From: Pseudactinotalea suaedae
Lineage (GTDB): Bacteria; Actinomycetota; Actinomycetes; Actinomycetales; Beutenbergiaceae
Direction of reading: 5' to 3'
NCBI RefSeq assembly: GCF_009733815.1
Contig: NZ_WNXY01000016.1
Coordinates: 1-37,580, forward strand
Length of the DNA: 37,580 nt
Shown: positions 1 through 7,812 of the stretch, piece after piece
How positions within the stretch are numbered: the stretch's first letter is position 1
Layout: each line of letters starts with the position of its first letter
The notes under the pieces: generated by a model
Databases searched by the model: none
What the model was told of the DNA's origin: nothing
The model's input: the letters and a program-made list of their open reading frames with translations, nothing else
Made by a program: the position numbers and the translations under genes

Positions 1-749
1 GACTGGAACGCCCCGATGATCTGCAGCACCAGGTTGAAGAAGATGATCGGGGACAGCAACGGCATCGTGATCTTGACGAACTTCCCCACCCGGCCCGCCC
101 CATCCAGGGACGCCGCCTCGTAGTACATCGTCGGGATCTGGCGCAAGCCCGCCAGGAAGATCACCATCGGCGAGCCGAACGTCCACACGTGCAGCAGGAT
201 CAGCGTCCACAACGCATACTCCGGGTCCGAGACATACCCGGTGGTGGCATTGATGCCGAAGGCCTGCAGCACCTGGTTCACCAGACCCGTGGTGCCGAAG
301 ATCTGCCGCCACAACAACGCGATCGCGACCGACCCACCCAGCATCGAGGGCAGGTAGAACACCGACCGGTAGATCGGCAACCCCCGCATCCCCTTGTCCA
401 GCAGCAGCGCGATCGCCAACGCCAGGATCAGCTGCAACGGCACACCCACCACCACATAGGTGAACGTCACCTTCAACGACTGATGCAGCCGCGAATCCTC
501 CAGCATCCGCGCATAGTTCTCCAACCCGACGAAGTTCGGCGACTGGATCAAGTTGTAATCGGTCAACGACAGATACAACGACGCCAACATCGGGCCCAGC
601 GTGAACGCGAACAGCCCCACCAACCACGGCAGCAGGAACAGATACCCCGCCTTGTTGTCACGGCCGGCCTCCTTCCGCGCCGCCGCACGCTCCTCCGGGG
701 TACGGGCCTTGCCCGTCTTGAGCTTGGACAGCTCAGAGATCGCGCTCAT
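1..749 (-). CDS. Carbohydrate ABC transporter permease, MalF/UgpA type (3' end outside window)
   Basis: Membrane subunit of a sugar importer of the MalFGK type. Reading the minus strand from ATG 749, about 249 codons are open to the left edge, so the C-terminus is missing. The N-terminus is a charged cytosolic leader (MSAISELSKLKTGKARTPEE), followed by a first membrane helix (GYLFLLPWLVGLFAFTLGPM) and further helices. The cytoplasmic EAA loop that docks the ATPase is clear near residue 215 (YYEAASLDGAGRVGKF, then ITMPLLSP). It starts 3 bases after the stop of the binding-protein gene, so the two are cotranscribed. A second permease would be expected beyond the left edge. The substrate cannot be read from the sequence. 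Confidence 0.93.
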   Translation of the reverse strand, partial: MSAISELSKLKTGKARTPEERAAARKEAGRDNKAGYLFLLPWLVGLFAFTLGPMLASLYLSLTDYNLIQSPNFVGLENYARMLEDSRLHQSLKVTFTYVVVGVPLQLILALAIALLLDKGMRGLPIYRSVFYLPSMLGGSVAIALLWRQIFGTTGLVNQVLQAFGINATTGYVSDPEYALWTLILLHVWTFGSPMVIFLAGLRQIPTMYYEAASLDGAGRVGKFVKITMPLLSPIIFFNLVLQIIGAFQ

Positions 750-752
750 GCA

Positions 753-2069
753 TCACCCGCCGATGGCGGCGGTCAGCTCGTCGTGGAAGCCCTGCGCGGC
801 GCCGGCCGCGTCGAGGTTGCCGAAGAGCATGTCGGTCGCATAGCGCAGCAGCAGCGAGCCGAACTGGCCACCGCCGGGCGGCGGCGCGATCGGGGTCTCG
901 CCCAGCTCGGGGACGATGTCGTTGATGAGCTGCAGCACCCGCTGCTGGGGCTCGGAGAGCATCGGCTCGATCGCAGCTGCCACCTCGGTGTTCGGGGGGA
1001 TGCCACGCTCGGCGAGATCGATCTCAGCCGACTCAGGTGTGTTGATGATCCAGTTGATGAACTTCACCGCAGCCTCGGGGTCGGCGGTGCGCGCGGACAC
1101 CGACCACAGCATCGAGGCCTTGTACCAAGCCTTGCGGGTCGCGGCGTCACCCTCGAGGCTGGGGAACCTCAGCATCGTGATCGTCTTGCCCGAGGCCGCC
1201 TCGGCAGCCTCCAGCTGGTTCGACCAGTACATCGCCATCGCCGTCCTGCCCACGATGAACTGCCCCTGGTCGAAGGCGACCGAGGAGTCCTCGGTGATCT
1301 CGGAGGCGCTCGGGATCGCCCCGGCATCGGCGAACCGCTGATGGAACTCCAGCCACGTGGTGACGTCCTCGACCGTGAAGCCGAGCTGGCCCCCCTCGAC
1401 GAAGAGCTCCTTGCCCTGCTGGCGCAACCAGGCGCTCATCATCGCGTCGTTGGAGATGAACGTGGACGTGCCGATCACCTCGCCACCGGAGGCCTCGCTG
1501 ATCGCCGTCGCCAGCGTCAGCCAGTCGTCCCACGTCCAGGTCGTGTCATCGGGCATCTCCACGCCCAGGCCGGTGACCAGCTCGGCATCGACCATGATCG
1601 TCGGGGTGTTGATGCCGGCACTGACACCGAAGGTCTTGCCCTCCAGGACGCCGGAGTCGGCGGTGCCCTCGACGAACTTCGAGGTGTCGATGCCGTGCTC
1701 GGCCAGATCCAGCAGCGCCCCACGGGCGCCGTACTCGGTGATGTAGGCCATGTCCATCTGGATCACGTCCGGCGAGGTGTTGCCGGCGGTCTGGGTGGCG
1801 AGCCGGTCCCAGTAGCTGGACCACTCGCCGGGCTGCTCCTCGATGGTGACGTCCGGGTTCGCCTCCAGGTAGGCCGCGACGAACTCGGTGGTGTTGGCGT
1901 TGCGCACCTCGTTGCCCCACCAGGTGAACGTGAGCGAGGTGCCGTCGCCGCTCGCGTCCCCGCCACCACCGGTGCCACCGCCCCCGCGGCTGCAGCCGGC
2001 GAGGCCGAGACCGGCGCCCACGGCGCCCATCGAGGCGAGGGTCAAGAACTGCCGTCGTGAGGTACCCAT
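753..2069 (-). CDS. Extracellular solute-binding protein (family 1) of a sugar ABC transporter, Tat lipoprotein
   Basis: Captures an oligo- or monosaccharide outside the membrane and delivers it to the permease just downstream. The product (438 aa from ATG 2069) begins with a twin-arginine signal, TSRRQFLTL, and a lipobox LAGC with Cys26 as the lipidated residue; a Gly/Ser-rich linker follows. This suggests Tat export and lipid anchoring. The body is typical of family 1 sugar-binding proteins (TFTWWGNEVRNANT near the start, DVIQMDMAYITEYGARGALLDL further in). Two adjacent ATGs (2072 and 2069) are possible; the AAAGG upstream is 3 nt from the first and 6 nt from the second, so 2069 is preferred. 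The gene is probably the first of its operon. Ligand unknown. Confidence 0.92.
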   Translation of the reverse strand: MGTSRRQFLTLASMGAVGAGLGLAGCSRGGGGTGGGGDASGDGTSLTFTWWGNEVRNANTTEFVAAYLEANPDVTIEEQPGEWSSYWDRLATQTAGNTSPDVIQMDMAYITEYGARGALLDLAEHGIDTSKFVEGTADSGVLEGKTFGVSAGINTPTIMVDAELVTGLGVEMPDDTTWTWDDWLTLATAISEASGGEVIGTSTFISNDAMMSAWLRQQGKELFVEGGQLGFTVEDVTTWLEFHQRFADAGAIPSASEITEDSSVAFDQGQFIVGRTAMAMYWSNQLEAAEAASGKTITMLRFPSLEGDAATRKAWYKASMLWSVSARTADPEAAVKFINWIINTPESAEIDLAERGIPPNTEVAAAIEPMLSEPQQRVLQLINDIVPELGETPIAPPPGGGQFGSLLLRYATDMLFGNLDAAGAAQGFHDELTAAIGG

Positions 2070-2072
2070 CAT

Positions 2073-2239
2073 GGGCCTTTCGCGTCGTTGTCGAGAGGGT
2101 CGGGACCAGCCCGGAGAACCCAGGCACGTGGCCGTCATGCTAGGTCGGGGCGACGCAAAATGAAACGACACATCGAGAATTGCAGGGACTTGCCTCCGCA
2201 GCGCGGGCTCGCGCTCGGATCCCGCCACCGCGGCTGGGC
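2073..2239 (-). promoter_or_regulatory. Leader of the sugar ABC operon with a candidate -10 element
   Basis: This 167-base gap lies between the PanE-like gene and the binding-protein gene, both on the minus strand. It is the AT-richest part of the neighbourhood (cgcaaaatgaaacgac at 2153-2168). Reading minus, TAGCAT at 2142-2137 fits the actinobacterial TANNNT -10 pattern, with TTTCAT 17 bases upstream as a poor -35. No clear LacI-type palindrome was found, although sugar ABC operons are often controlled by LacI regulators. Low certainty. Confidence 0.3.
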
Positions 2240-3262
2240 TCAGGTCCCGCCGAGCGTCCGTGCGCGAAGCTCGACCGGACTCATCGCTCCGGGCTTGGCC
2301 GACTGCGCGACGGCGGTGCGTACGAGTGAGGCCAGTGCGGCGTTGATCGGTGCGCTCCGACCGAGACGGTGGGCGATCGCGACGATCTCCCCGTTCAGGT
2401 AGTCGGTCTCGGCCGAACCGGTGCCGCGCTGCAGCGACTGCCAGGTCGAGCCGCCCATCTGCTCGGGTGCCCCGGGCACCGGGGCCGAGGTGAGCAGATC
2501 GCGGGAGGCACGCTCCTCCGCGTCGGAGTTCATCACGATGCCTGCTGCCTGGTAGAGCTCGCGCGCCTCGAGACGCGCGGCGTCGGTGACGTCGTCCCCG
2601 AGGCTGCCGTCACCGAGCAGCGCCTGCACGGCGTTGCCCAGGTTGCCGAGCAGCTTGCGGTACTTCCAGGGCATCACGTCGTCCGGTGTCGGGACCTGGA
2701 CGCCGGCGCGGCCCCAGTCCTCGACGACCCGGGCCAGCAGGGCGGCGTCCTGGTCGTCGGCGAGCGCGGCCGGGTACCGGGAGGCATGGAGGATGGCGCG
2801 CAGCGGCGCACAGCGGACGACGACCTCACCCGGCTTCGCGAGCACGGCGGGCATCCACACGCAGACCCCGTACACCCGGGCGAACCAGCGCAGCGCCATG
2901 TCCTCGCTGGCGACGCCGTTCAGCGCCGTGAGGATCGGGAGCCGGTCCCCCGCCCGGCCGATGACGCCCCCGTCCTCGTGCACCGGGGCGTCGGCCCAGG
3001 TGGCGAGCGCGTCGGCGGCCTGGTGGGTCTTGGTGGTGAGCACCAGCACGTCGTCGGAACGGAGCTCGACATCCTCCGGCGCCGCCGCGACCTGGGGCCG
3101 GCACGTGATCACGCCGTCCGGCATCCGCACCGTCAGCCCCGTCGCGGCCATCGCCGCGAGGTGCTCACCGCGCGCCACCAGCAGCACCTCCGACCCCGAG
3201 TCGGCGAGCAGCCCGCCGACACCCGCCCCGATCGCGCCTGCCCCGATCACCACGTATCTCAT
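2240..3262 (-). CDS. panE: Ketopantoate reductase family protein (PanE/ApbA)
   Basis: Members reduce 2-dehydropantoate to pantoate with NADPH in pantothenate/CoA synthesis, although many genomes carry paralogues with other 2-oxoacid substrates. The protein is 340 aa from ATG 3262. It starts with the NADPH-binding Rossmann motif MRYVVIGAGAIGAG (residues 1-14), has the family's LTALNGV around Asn115, and carries the catalytic-lysine region WKYRKLLGNLGNA at 199-211 (Lys203, Asn207/Asn210). Longer upstream starts would run through the non-conserved sequence behind the neighbouring ligase gene, so the ATG just before the Rossmann motif was taken. It lies 115 bases downstream of the AMP ligase on the same strand and may be read with it. 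Whether it is the pathway enzyme or a paralogue cannot be decided here. Confidence 0.85.
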   Translation of the reverse strand: MRYVVIGAGAIGAGVGGLLADSGSEVLLVARGEHLAAMAATGLTVRMPDGVITCRPQVAAAPEDVELRSDDVLVLTTKTHQAADALATWADAPVHEDGGVIGRAGDRLPILTALNGVASEDMALRWFARVYGVCVWMPAVLAKPGEVVVRCAPLRAILHASRYPAALADDQDAALLARVVEDWGRAGVQVPTPDDVMPWKYRKLLGNLGNAVQALLGDGSLGDDVTDAARLEARELYQAAGIVMNSDAEERASRDLLTSAPVPGAPEQMGGSTWQSLQRGTGSAETDYLNGEIVAIAHRLGRSAPINAALASLVRTAVAQSAKPGAMSPVELRARTLGGT

Positions 3263-3377
3263 GTGCCTAGCCTGCCCGATCGGCGCCCGCCAGGTGCCGT
3301 CGTCTCGTCCGTCGACGTCGCTCTCGTGCCGTCCGCGCGTACCCGGTGCGTGCGCGGGACAGGGCAGGTGCGCACGG

Positions 3378-4865
3378 TCAGGCCCGTTCGACCCGTCGCG
3401 GGGCGCTCGCGGTGCCGAGCTCGCGGCGGGCACGCGTGCGCAGCTCGGCGAGGTCGGCCTCGCCGGTGACCTCGACGCTCAGCTCGTGACCGAGCTCGGC
3501 GTGCTCGAGCACGCTGACGACGGCGGAGCTCACCCCGGGCTGGTCGGCGAACCACGCCTGGACCCGCGCGAGCGACACGTTGTGACCACCGATGACGAGG
3601 AGCTCGTCGGCCCGCCCGTCCAGGAACAGCCGACCGTCCTCGTCGAGGTGGCCGAGGTCACCGACCGCGATCTCGCTCGCGGGCGCGTCGACCGCATGCC
3701 ACGGCGAGGTCACGCGCACCTGGCCCACGGCGCCGGGCGGGAGCACGGCGCCGTCGTCGTCGACGATCTCCACACGCACGCCGGCCGCCGGGCGGCCCAC
3801 GGTCCCGGGCGCCTCGCGGAGGTCGTCCGGGGTCGCGATCGTCGCGGTCCCCGCCTCGCTGGAGCCGTAGAAGTCGACGACGTCCGACGCCAGCAGCCGC
3901 TGCGCGCGCACCACCAGCCCGGTGCCCAGCGGCGCGGACCCTGTCGCGATCCGTCGCAGCGTCGGCAACCCCGGTCCGGGGACACCTGCGGCGGCCTCCA
4001 CCTCCAACGCCTCGAGCACGCGTGCCAGCTGCGCGGGCACCACGGCGAGCACCCCGGCGGCGTGCTGGTGCACGAGCTCGATCAGACCCGCGCCGTCACG
4101 ACCGTGCGCCAGCACGGCGGGCGCCCCGACGACGAGGGCCGCCGTCAGCACCGCGAGCCCGTGCCCGTGCGACAGCGGTGGCGAGATCACCACCGCCTCG
4201 TCCCGGTGCAGCTCCAGCGCGCGCATCAGGCTGAGCACGGTGGCGAGCTGGCCGATGCCGGCGCCACCTCGGTGGGTCGCCCTCGGTGTGCCGGTCGTGC
4301 CGGACGTCAGCAGCCGCAACGTTCCCGCGCGTCGCGGCCGCGGCACCGAACGCAACGACCGTCCCGGCGAGCGACGCGCCAGCGCGAGCACATCCAGCAC
4401 GCGCGCGTGCGGCGCAGCCTCGCGCACGTCCGCGACCGTCGCGTCGTCCGCCAGCACCACGTCCACGTCCGCCAGCGCGGCCGCCAGCACCTGCGTCCCC
4501 GCCGACGCCGGCACCAGGGCGGTGTCCAGCCCGAGCGCCCCGGTCGCGGTCACGGCGGCCACCAGCCCGCGGTGCCCGGCCGCGCACACGCCGATCTCGC
4601 GCGAGGCCCCGTGCCGCACGGCAGCCGCCACCGCCGCGGCGATGCTGTCGACCGCGGCCTCGAGCTCGCTCCCGGTCAGCGGCCCGAGGTCGTCGACCAG
4701 CAGCACCTTGCGAGGGCGGCCGCGGGCCGCTGCGAGCGCGACACCGGACAGGCTCGCGCCGTACCGGAGGGTCGCGGGCAACCCTCGGATGTCGGTCGGT
4801 CGCCACTGCCCGGCGACGCCGACGGCGTCCGGGACCGCGTGCCAGACCGGTGTCCGTGCGCTCAC
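3378..4865 (-). CDS. AMP-dependent synthetase/ligase, apparently without the C-terminal catalytic lysine motif
   Basis: An ANL-superfamily adenylating enzyme, probably activating a carboxylic acid as acyl-AMP. From GTG 4865 it is 495 aa. Visible motifs: phosphate-binding LLTSGTTGTPRATHR (185-199, with Arg replacing the usual Lys), FYGSSEAGT (332-340), GDLG (402-405) and the hinge GRADELLVIGG (417-427). The family normally ends with a motif like P-R-T-x-x-G-K-x-x-R carrying the adenylation lysine; here the protein stops at APRRVERA, just before the expected place. The GTG start overlaps the dehydrogenase stop in a GTGA, so the pair is translationally coupled. The substrate is unknown; the partner dehydrogenase hints at fatty or aromatic acyl chemistry. 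A frameshift near the 3' end is possible. Confidence 0.85.
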   Translation of the reverse strand: MSARTPVWHAVPDAVGVAGQWRPTDIRGLPATLRYGASLSGVALAAARGRPRKVLLVDDLGPLTGSELEAAVDSIAAAVAAAVRHGASREIGVCAAGHRGLVAAVTATGALGLDTALVPASAGTQVLAAALADVDVVLADDATVADVREAAPHARVLDVLALARRSPGRSLRSVPRPRRAGTLRLLTSGTTGTPRATHRGGAGIGQLATVLSLMRALELHRDEAVVISPPLSHGHGLAVLTAALVVGAPAVLAHGRDGAGLIELVHQHAAGVLAVVPAQLARVLEALEVEAAAGVPGPGLPTLRRIATGSAPLGTGLVVRAQRLLASDVVDFYGSSEAGTATIATPDDLREAPGTVGRPAAGVRVEIVDDDGAVLPPGAVGQVRVTSPWHAVDAPASEIAVGDLGHLDEDGRLFLDGRADELLVIGGHNVSLARVQAWFADQPGVSSAVVSVLEHAELGHELSVEVTGEADLAELRTRARRELGTASAPRRVERA

Positions 4866-5704
4866 GAGGCCCGCCGCCAGGCCGCCGTCGAGATCCGGTC
4901 GACCAGGCTCGGCAACGCCGAGGTGGCCACGCCGCCGAGGCGACCCCACCAGGGCGAGACGACCCGGGAGCGCGTGAGGGCGGCACGGCAGACCCAGGTC
5001 GCGGCGTCGTCGGCGGACAACGACGGCAGGCGCGAGTGCCGGTACGTGGGAGCGCTCATCGCGGTGCGGGTCAGCGGCAGGTGGATCGAGGTGACGGCCA
5101 CGCGGTCGCGGCGCAGCTCGGGCGAGATCGCACGCAGCCAGGCGTCGAAACCGGCCTTGGTCGCGGCGTACACCGACCAGCCCGGCCCCGGCAGCGCCAT
5201 ACCGACCGTCCCCACCGAGATCAGCTGCCCGCTCCTCGCCTGCCGCATCGCTGCCAGCAACGGGAGCGCGAGCGCGATCGGGCCGAGCATGTTGACGCCG
5301 GCGAGCCGGGTGACGTCGTGGAGGCGGTCGGTGTAGTCGGCGAGGTCACGGCGGATGCTGTGCCCCGCGTTCGACACGAGCAGCGCGGGCGCGCCGTGCG
5401 CGGAGACGATCCGCTCCGCGGCCGCCGTCGCCGCACCGAGGTCACGCAGGTCGACCGGGATCGCCGTCGCGGATCCACCGGTGCTCGCGACCTCCGCGAC
5501 GAGGTCCTCGAGCGCGTCGGCGCCGCGCGCGAGCAGCACCACGTGCGCGCCGGCCGCTCCGCAACGCAGCGCCACCTGCCGGCCGACGCCGCGCGAGGCC
5601 CCGGTGACCACCACCGGGCGCCCGCCGAGCAGCTGACGCAAGGCTCCGCCGTCGACCTGGTGCGGGCGCATGCCCAGCAGGGCCGCGACAGGTGAGCTGC
5701 TCAT
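4862..5704 (-). CDS. Short-chain dehydrogenase/reductase
   Basis: Classical NAD(P)-dependent SDR, 280 aa. The cofactor motif TGASRGVG is at 34-41, NAG at 112-114, the catalytic Ser near 163, and Tyr179/Lys183 in YAATK. The start at ATG 5704 is fixed by a GGGAGG Shine-Dalgarno 8 bases upstream; an earlier ATG out of frame stops at once. The C-terminal part (SRVVSPWWGRLGGVATSALP) is more hydrophobic than in compact SDRs and may associate with the membrane, as in the long-tail actinobacterial oxidoreductases. It is cotranscribed and overlapping with the AMP ligase, which suggests the two act on the same acyl or keto compound. It is divergent from galE with a 54-base shared promoter region. Confidence 0.9.
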   Translation of the reverse strand: MSSSPVAALLGMRPHQVDGGALRQLLGGRPVVVTGASRGVGRQVALRCGAAGAHVVLLARGADALEDLVAEVASTGGSATAIPVDLRDLGAATAAAERIVSAHGAPALLVSNAGHSIRRDLADYTDRLHDVTRLAGVNMLGPIALALPLLAAMRQARSGQLISVGTVGMALPGPGWSVYAATKAGFDAWLRAISPELRRDRVAVTSIHLPLTRTAMSAPTYRHSRLPSLSADDAATWVCRAALTRSRVVSPWWGRLGGVATSALPSLVDRISTAAWRRAS

Positions 5705-5758
5705 GCGCTCATCCTCCCGTACGCCTACCATGGCGGCTGCGAGCGAGGGAGAGGGACG

Positions 5759-6757
5759 ATGAAGGTTCTCATCACCGGCGGAGCCGGCTACATCGGAAGC
5801 ACCGTCGGGCTGGCGTGCCAGGACAAGGGATGGGACGTCGTCGTCCTGGACGACCTGTCCACCGGCCGGCCCGAGTTCACCGAGGGCACGTCCTTCTACC
5901 AGGGCGACATCGCCGATCACGCGCTGATCGCCCGGATCTTCGCCGAGCACCCGGACATCGAGGCGACCGTGCACTGCGCCGCGAAGATCGTGGTGCCCGA
6001 GTCCGTGGCGGACCCGATCGGGTACTACCGCAACAACGTGGCCAAGACCATCGAGCTGCTCGACTCGCTGCGCCGCGAGGGCTGCACGCGGCTGCTGTTC
6101 AGCTCCTCGGCGTCGATCTACGAGCCCGAGCCCGACCTGACTGTCAACGAGAGCTCCGCGCTGAACCCGCAGAGCCCGTACGCGGCCTCCAAGATGCTGT
6201 GCGAGCGGATCATGGCCGACGTGGCCGCCGCGACCGATCTGCGCACGCTGTCGCTGCGCTACTTCAACCCGGTCGGCGGCGACCCGGACCTGCGCACCGG
6301 TCTCCAGAACCCCAAGCCCTCGCACGCCCTCGGCAAGCTCGTGGACGCCTACACCTACGGCGACGTGTTCACGATCACCGGTGTCGACTGGGCCACGCGC
6401 GACGGCTCCGCGATCCGCGACTACATCCACGTCTGGGATCTCGCGAAGGCGCACGTGGCCGCGCTCGAGCACTTCGACGAGGTGTGCACGCCCGAGGAGC
6501 CGTACGCGGTGATCAACATCGGCACCGGCACCGGGTCGACCGTGCGCGAGCTGGTGGCCGCGTTCACCGAGGTCGTCGGTGAGGGCAACCTCGACGTCGT
6601 CGAAGGTCCGCCCCGCCCGGGCGACGTGATCGGCTGCTACACGACCTCCGATCTCGCGGCCACCAAGCTCGGCTGGAGGGCCGAGCTCAGCATCGCGGAC
6701 GCGATCAGGACCGCGCTCGAGTGGGCGAAGGTGCGCCCGGAGCGACTCGGCGCCTAG
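5759..6757 (+). CDS. galE: UDP-glucose 4-epimerase
   Basis: Interconverts UDP-glucose and UDP-galactose using tightly bound NAD, feeding galactose catabolism and cell-envelope polysaccharide synthesis. It is 332 aa, the usual length. It opens with MKVLITGGAGYIGS, has the DDLSTGRPEF segment typical of GalE, a Ser-rich catalytic strand (LLFSSSASIY, about 113-121) and the catalytic Tyr141/Lys145 pair in YAASK. FNPVGGD and RPGDV are further family markers. A GAGGGAGAGGGACG purine stretch precedes the ATG. Two bases after its stop codon comes the ATG of the DUF1990 gene, so they share a transcript. No galK or galT is near. Confidence 0.93.
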   Translation: MKVLITGGAGYIGSTVGLACQDKGWDVVVLDDLSTGRPEFTEGTSFYQGDIADHALIARIFAEHPDIEATVHCAAKIVVPESVADPIGYYRNNVAKTIELLDSLRREGCTRLLFSSSASIYEPEPDLTVNESSALNPQSPYAASKMLCERIMADVAAATDLRTLSLRYFNPVGGDPDLRTGLQNPKPSHALGKLVDAYTYGDVFTITGVDWATRDGSAIRDYIHVWDLAKAHVAALEHFDEVCTPEEPYAVINIGTGTGSTVRELVAAFTEVVGEGNLDVVEGPPRPGDVIGCYTTSDLAATKLGWRAELSIADAIRTALEWAKVRPERLGA

Positions 6758-6759
6758 GC

Positions 6760-7806
6760 ATGAGGCCCGCGCGGCTCACGCTGCTGCCCGAGGTCGAGGC
6801 CGCGCGGCTGCGCACGCTCGACCTCACCTACCCCACGGGCGAGGTGCTCCCGGCGGGTCATCGCTCCTTCTCCCGCAGCGCTGTCATCGGGCAGGGTCGT
6901 GCCGCGTTCGAGGCGGCCGTCGAGGCGGTGCTGCACTGGCGGGTCCAGCTGCACTCCGGGATCGCCGTCGCCGCGTCGGAGGCGGCGGTCGAGCTCGGGA
7001 GCGTGGCCCGGCTCCGGGTCCCGGTGGGACCGCTGCGGCTGACGGCGTACTGCCGGGTCGTCGAGATCGTCGACGAGCCCGACCGTGGCGGGTTCGGTTA
7101 CGGCACGCTTCCGGGCCACCCGGAGTCCGGGAAGGAGTCGTTCGTCGTGACGATCGACTCCCAGGAGCAGGTCCGCCTGGAGATCACGGCGTTCAGCCGC
7201 CCGGCGAGCTGGTACGCCCGGCTGGGCGGCCCGGTGACGGACGCGGCGCAGGACGCGATGACCGAGCGGTACCTGCGCGCACTCGCGGCCGCCGCCCGGC
7301 TCCCCGACGCCGAGACCGCGCGGCTGCGCGCGCTCGACCTCACCTACCCCGAGGTGGGCGGCCGACCACCGGGCTTCTGGGGCTACGAGATGTCGGGCGT
7401 GATCGGCCGTGGCCGGGAGTGCTTCGAGCGCGCCGCCGCCCAGGTGCTCGCGCACGAGGTGTTCCTGCGCTCGGGGATCGGCGTCGCCTCCTCCCGCTCG
7501 ACGGCGGAGCTCGGGTCGGTCCTGCGGGTGCGGATCCCGGTGGCGTTCCTGCGGTTCACCGGGTTCTCCCGGGTGGTCGAGGTCGTGGACGAACCCCGGC
7601 GCCGCGGGCTGGCGTACGGCACTCTGCCGGGGCACCCGCAGTCCGGACGCGAGGACCTCGTCGTCGAGATCGACGAGCGGGAGGTGGTGCGGTTGCACGT
7701 GACCGCGTTCTCGCGGCCGGTGGCCTGGTATGCCCGGCTGGGTCGCCCGGTCGCGCGGGCCCTGCAGCTGCGGATGGCGCGCAGGTTCCTGCACGCCATC
7801 CGCTGA
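6760..7806 (+). CDS. Tandem DUF1990 protein (two complete domain copies)
   Basis: A 348-aa protein in which the whole DUF1990 fold seems to be present twice. Copy 1 (about 1-170) and copy 2 (about 180-348) share the same landmarks in order: LRTLDLTYP / LRALDLTYP; VELGSVARLRVPVGPLRLT / AELGSVLRVRIPVAFLRFT; RVVEIVDEP / RVVEVVDEP; YGTLPGHPESGKE / YGTLPGHPQSGRE; AFSRPASWYARLGGPV / AFSRPVAWYARLGRPV. DUF1990 proteins are normally one domain of about 160-200 aa with no known function; the fold is thought to be a small ligand-binding barrel (inference). There is no signal peptide or membrane segment. It starts 2 bases after galE and is convergent with the DUF6345-like gene. Confidence 0.88.
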   Translation: MRPARLTLLPEVEAARLRTLDLTYPTGEVLPAGHRSFSRSAVIGQGRAAFEAAVEAVLHWRVQLHSGIAVAASEAAVELGSVARLRVPVGPLRLTAYCRVVEIVDEPDRGGFGYGTLPGHPESGKESFVVTIDSQEQVRLEITAFSRPASWYARLGGPVTDAAQDAMTERYLRALAAAARLPDAETARLRALDLTYPEVGGRPPGFWGYEMSGVIGRGRECFERAAAQVLAHEVFLRSGIGVASSRSTAELGSVLRVRIPVAFLRFTGFSRVVEVVDEPRRRGLAYGTLPGHPQSGREDLVVEIDEREVVRLHVTAFSRPVAWYARLGRPVARALQLRMARRFLHAIR

Positions 7807-7812
7807 CCTCGC

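Noticed and set aside
189-2060. 623-codon plus-strand open frame over the sugar-binding protein
   Set aside because: The product is Arg/Gln/His-rich with no family match, and the minus strand carries a clear Tat lipoprotein with lipobox and permease partner. Long antisense frames are common in high-GC DNA.
2586-5336. 916-codon plus-strand open frame
   Set aside because: It covers three different minus-strand genes (PanE-like, AMP ligase, SDR), has no domains and is Ser/Arg-rich. A GC-codon shadow.
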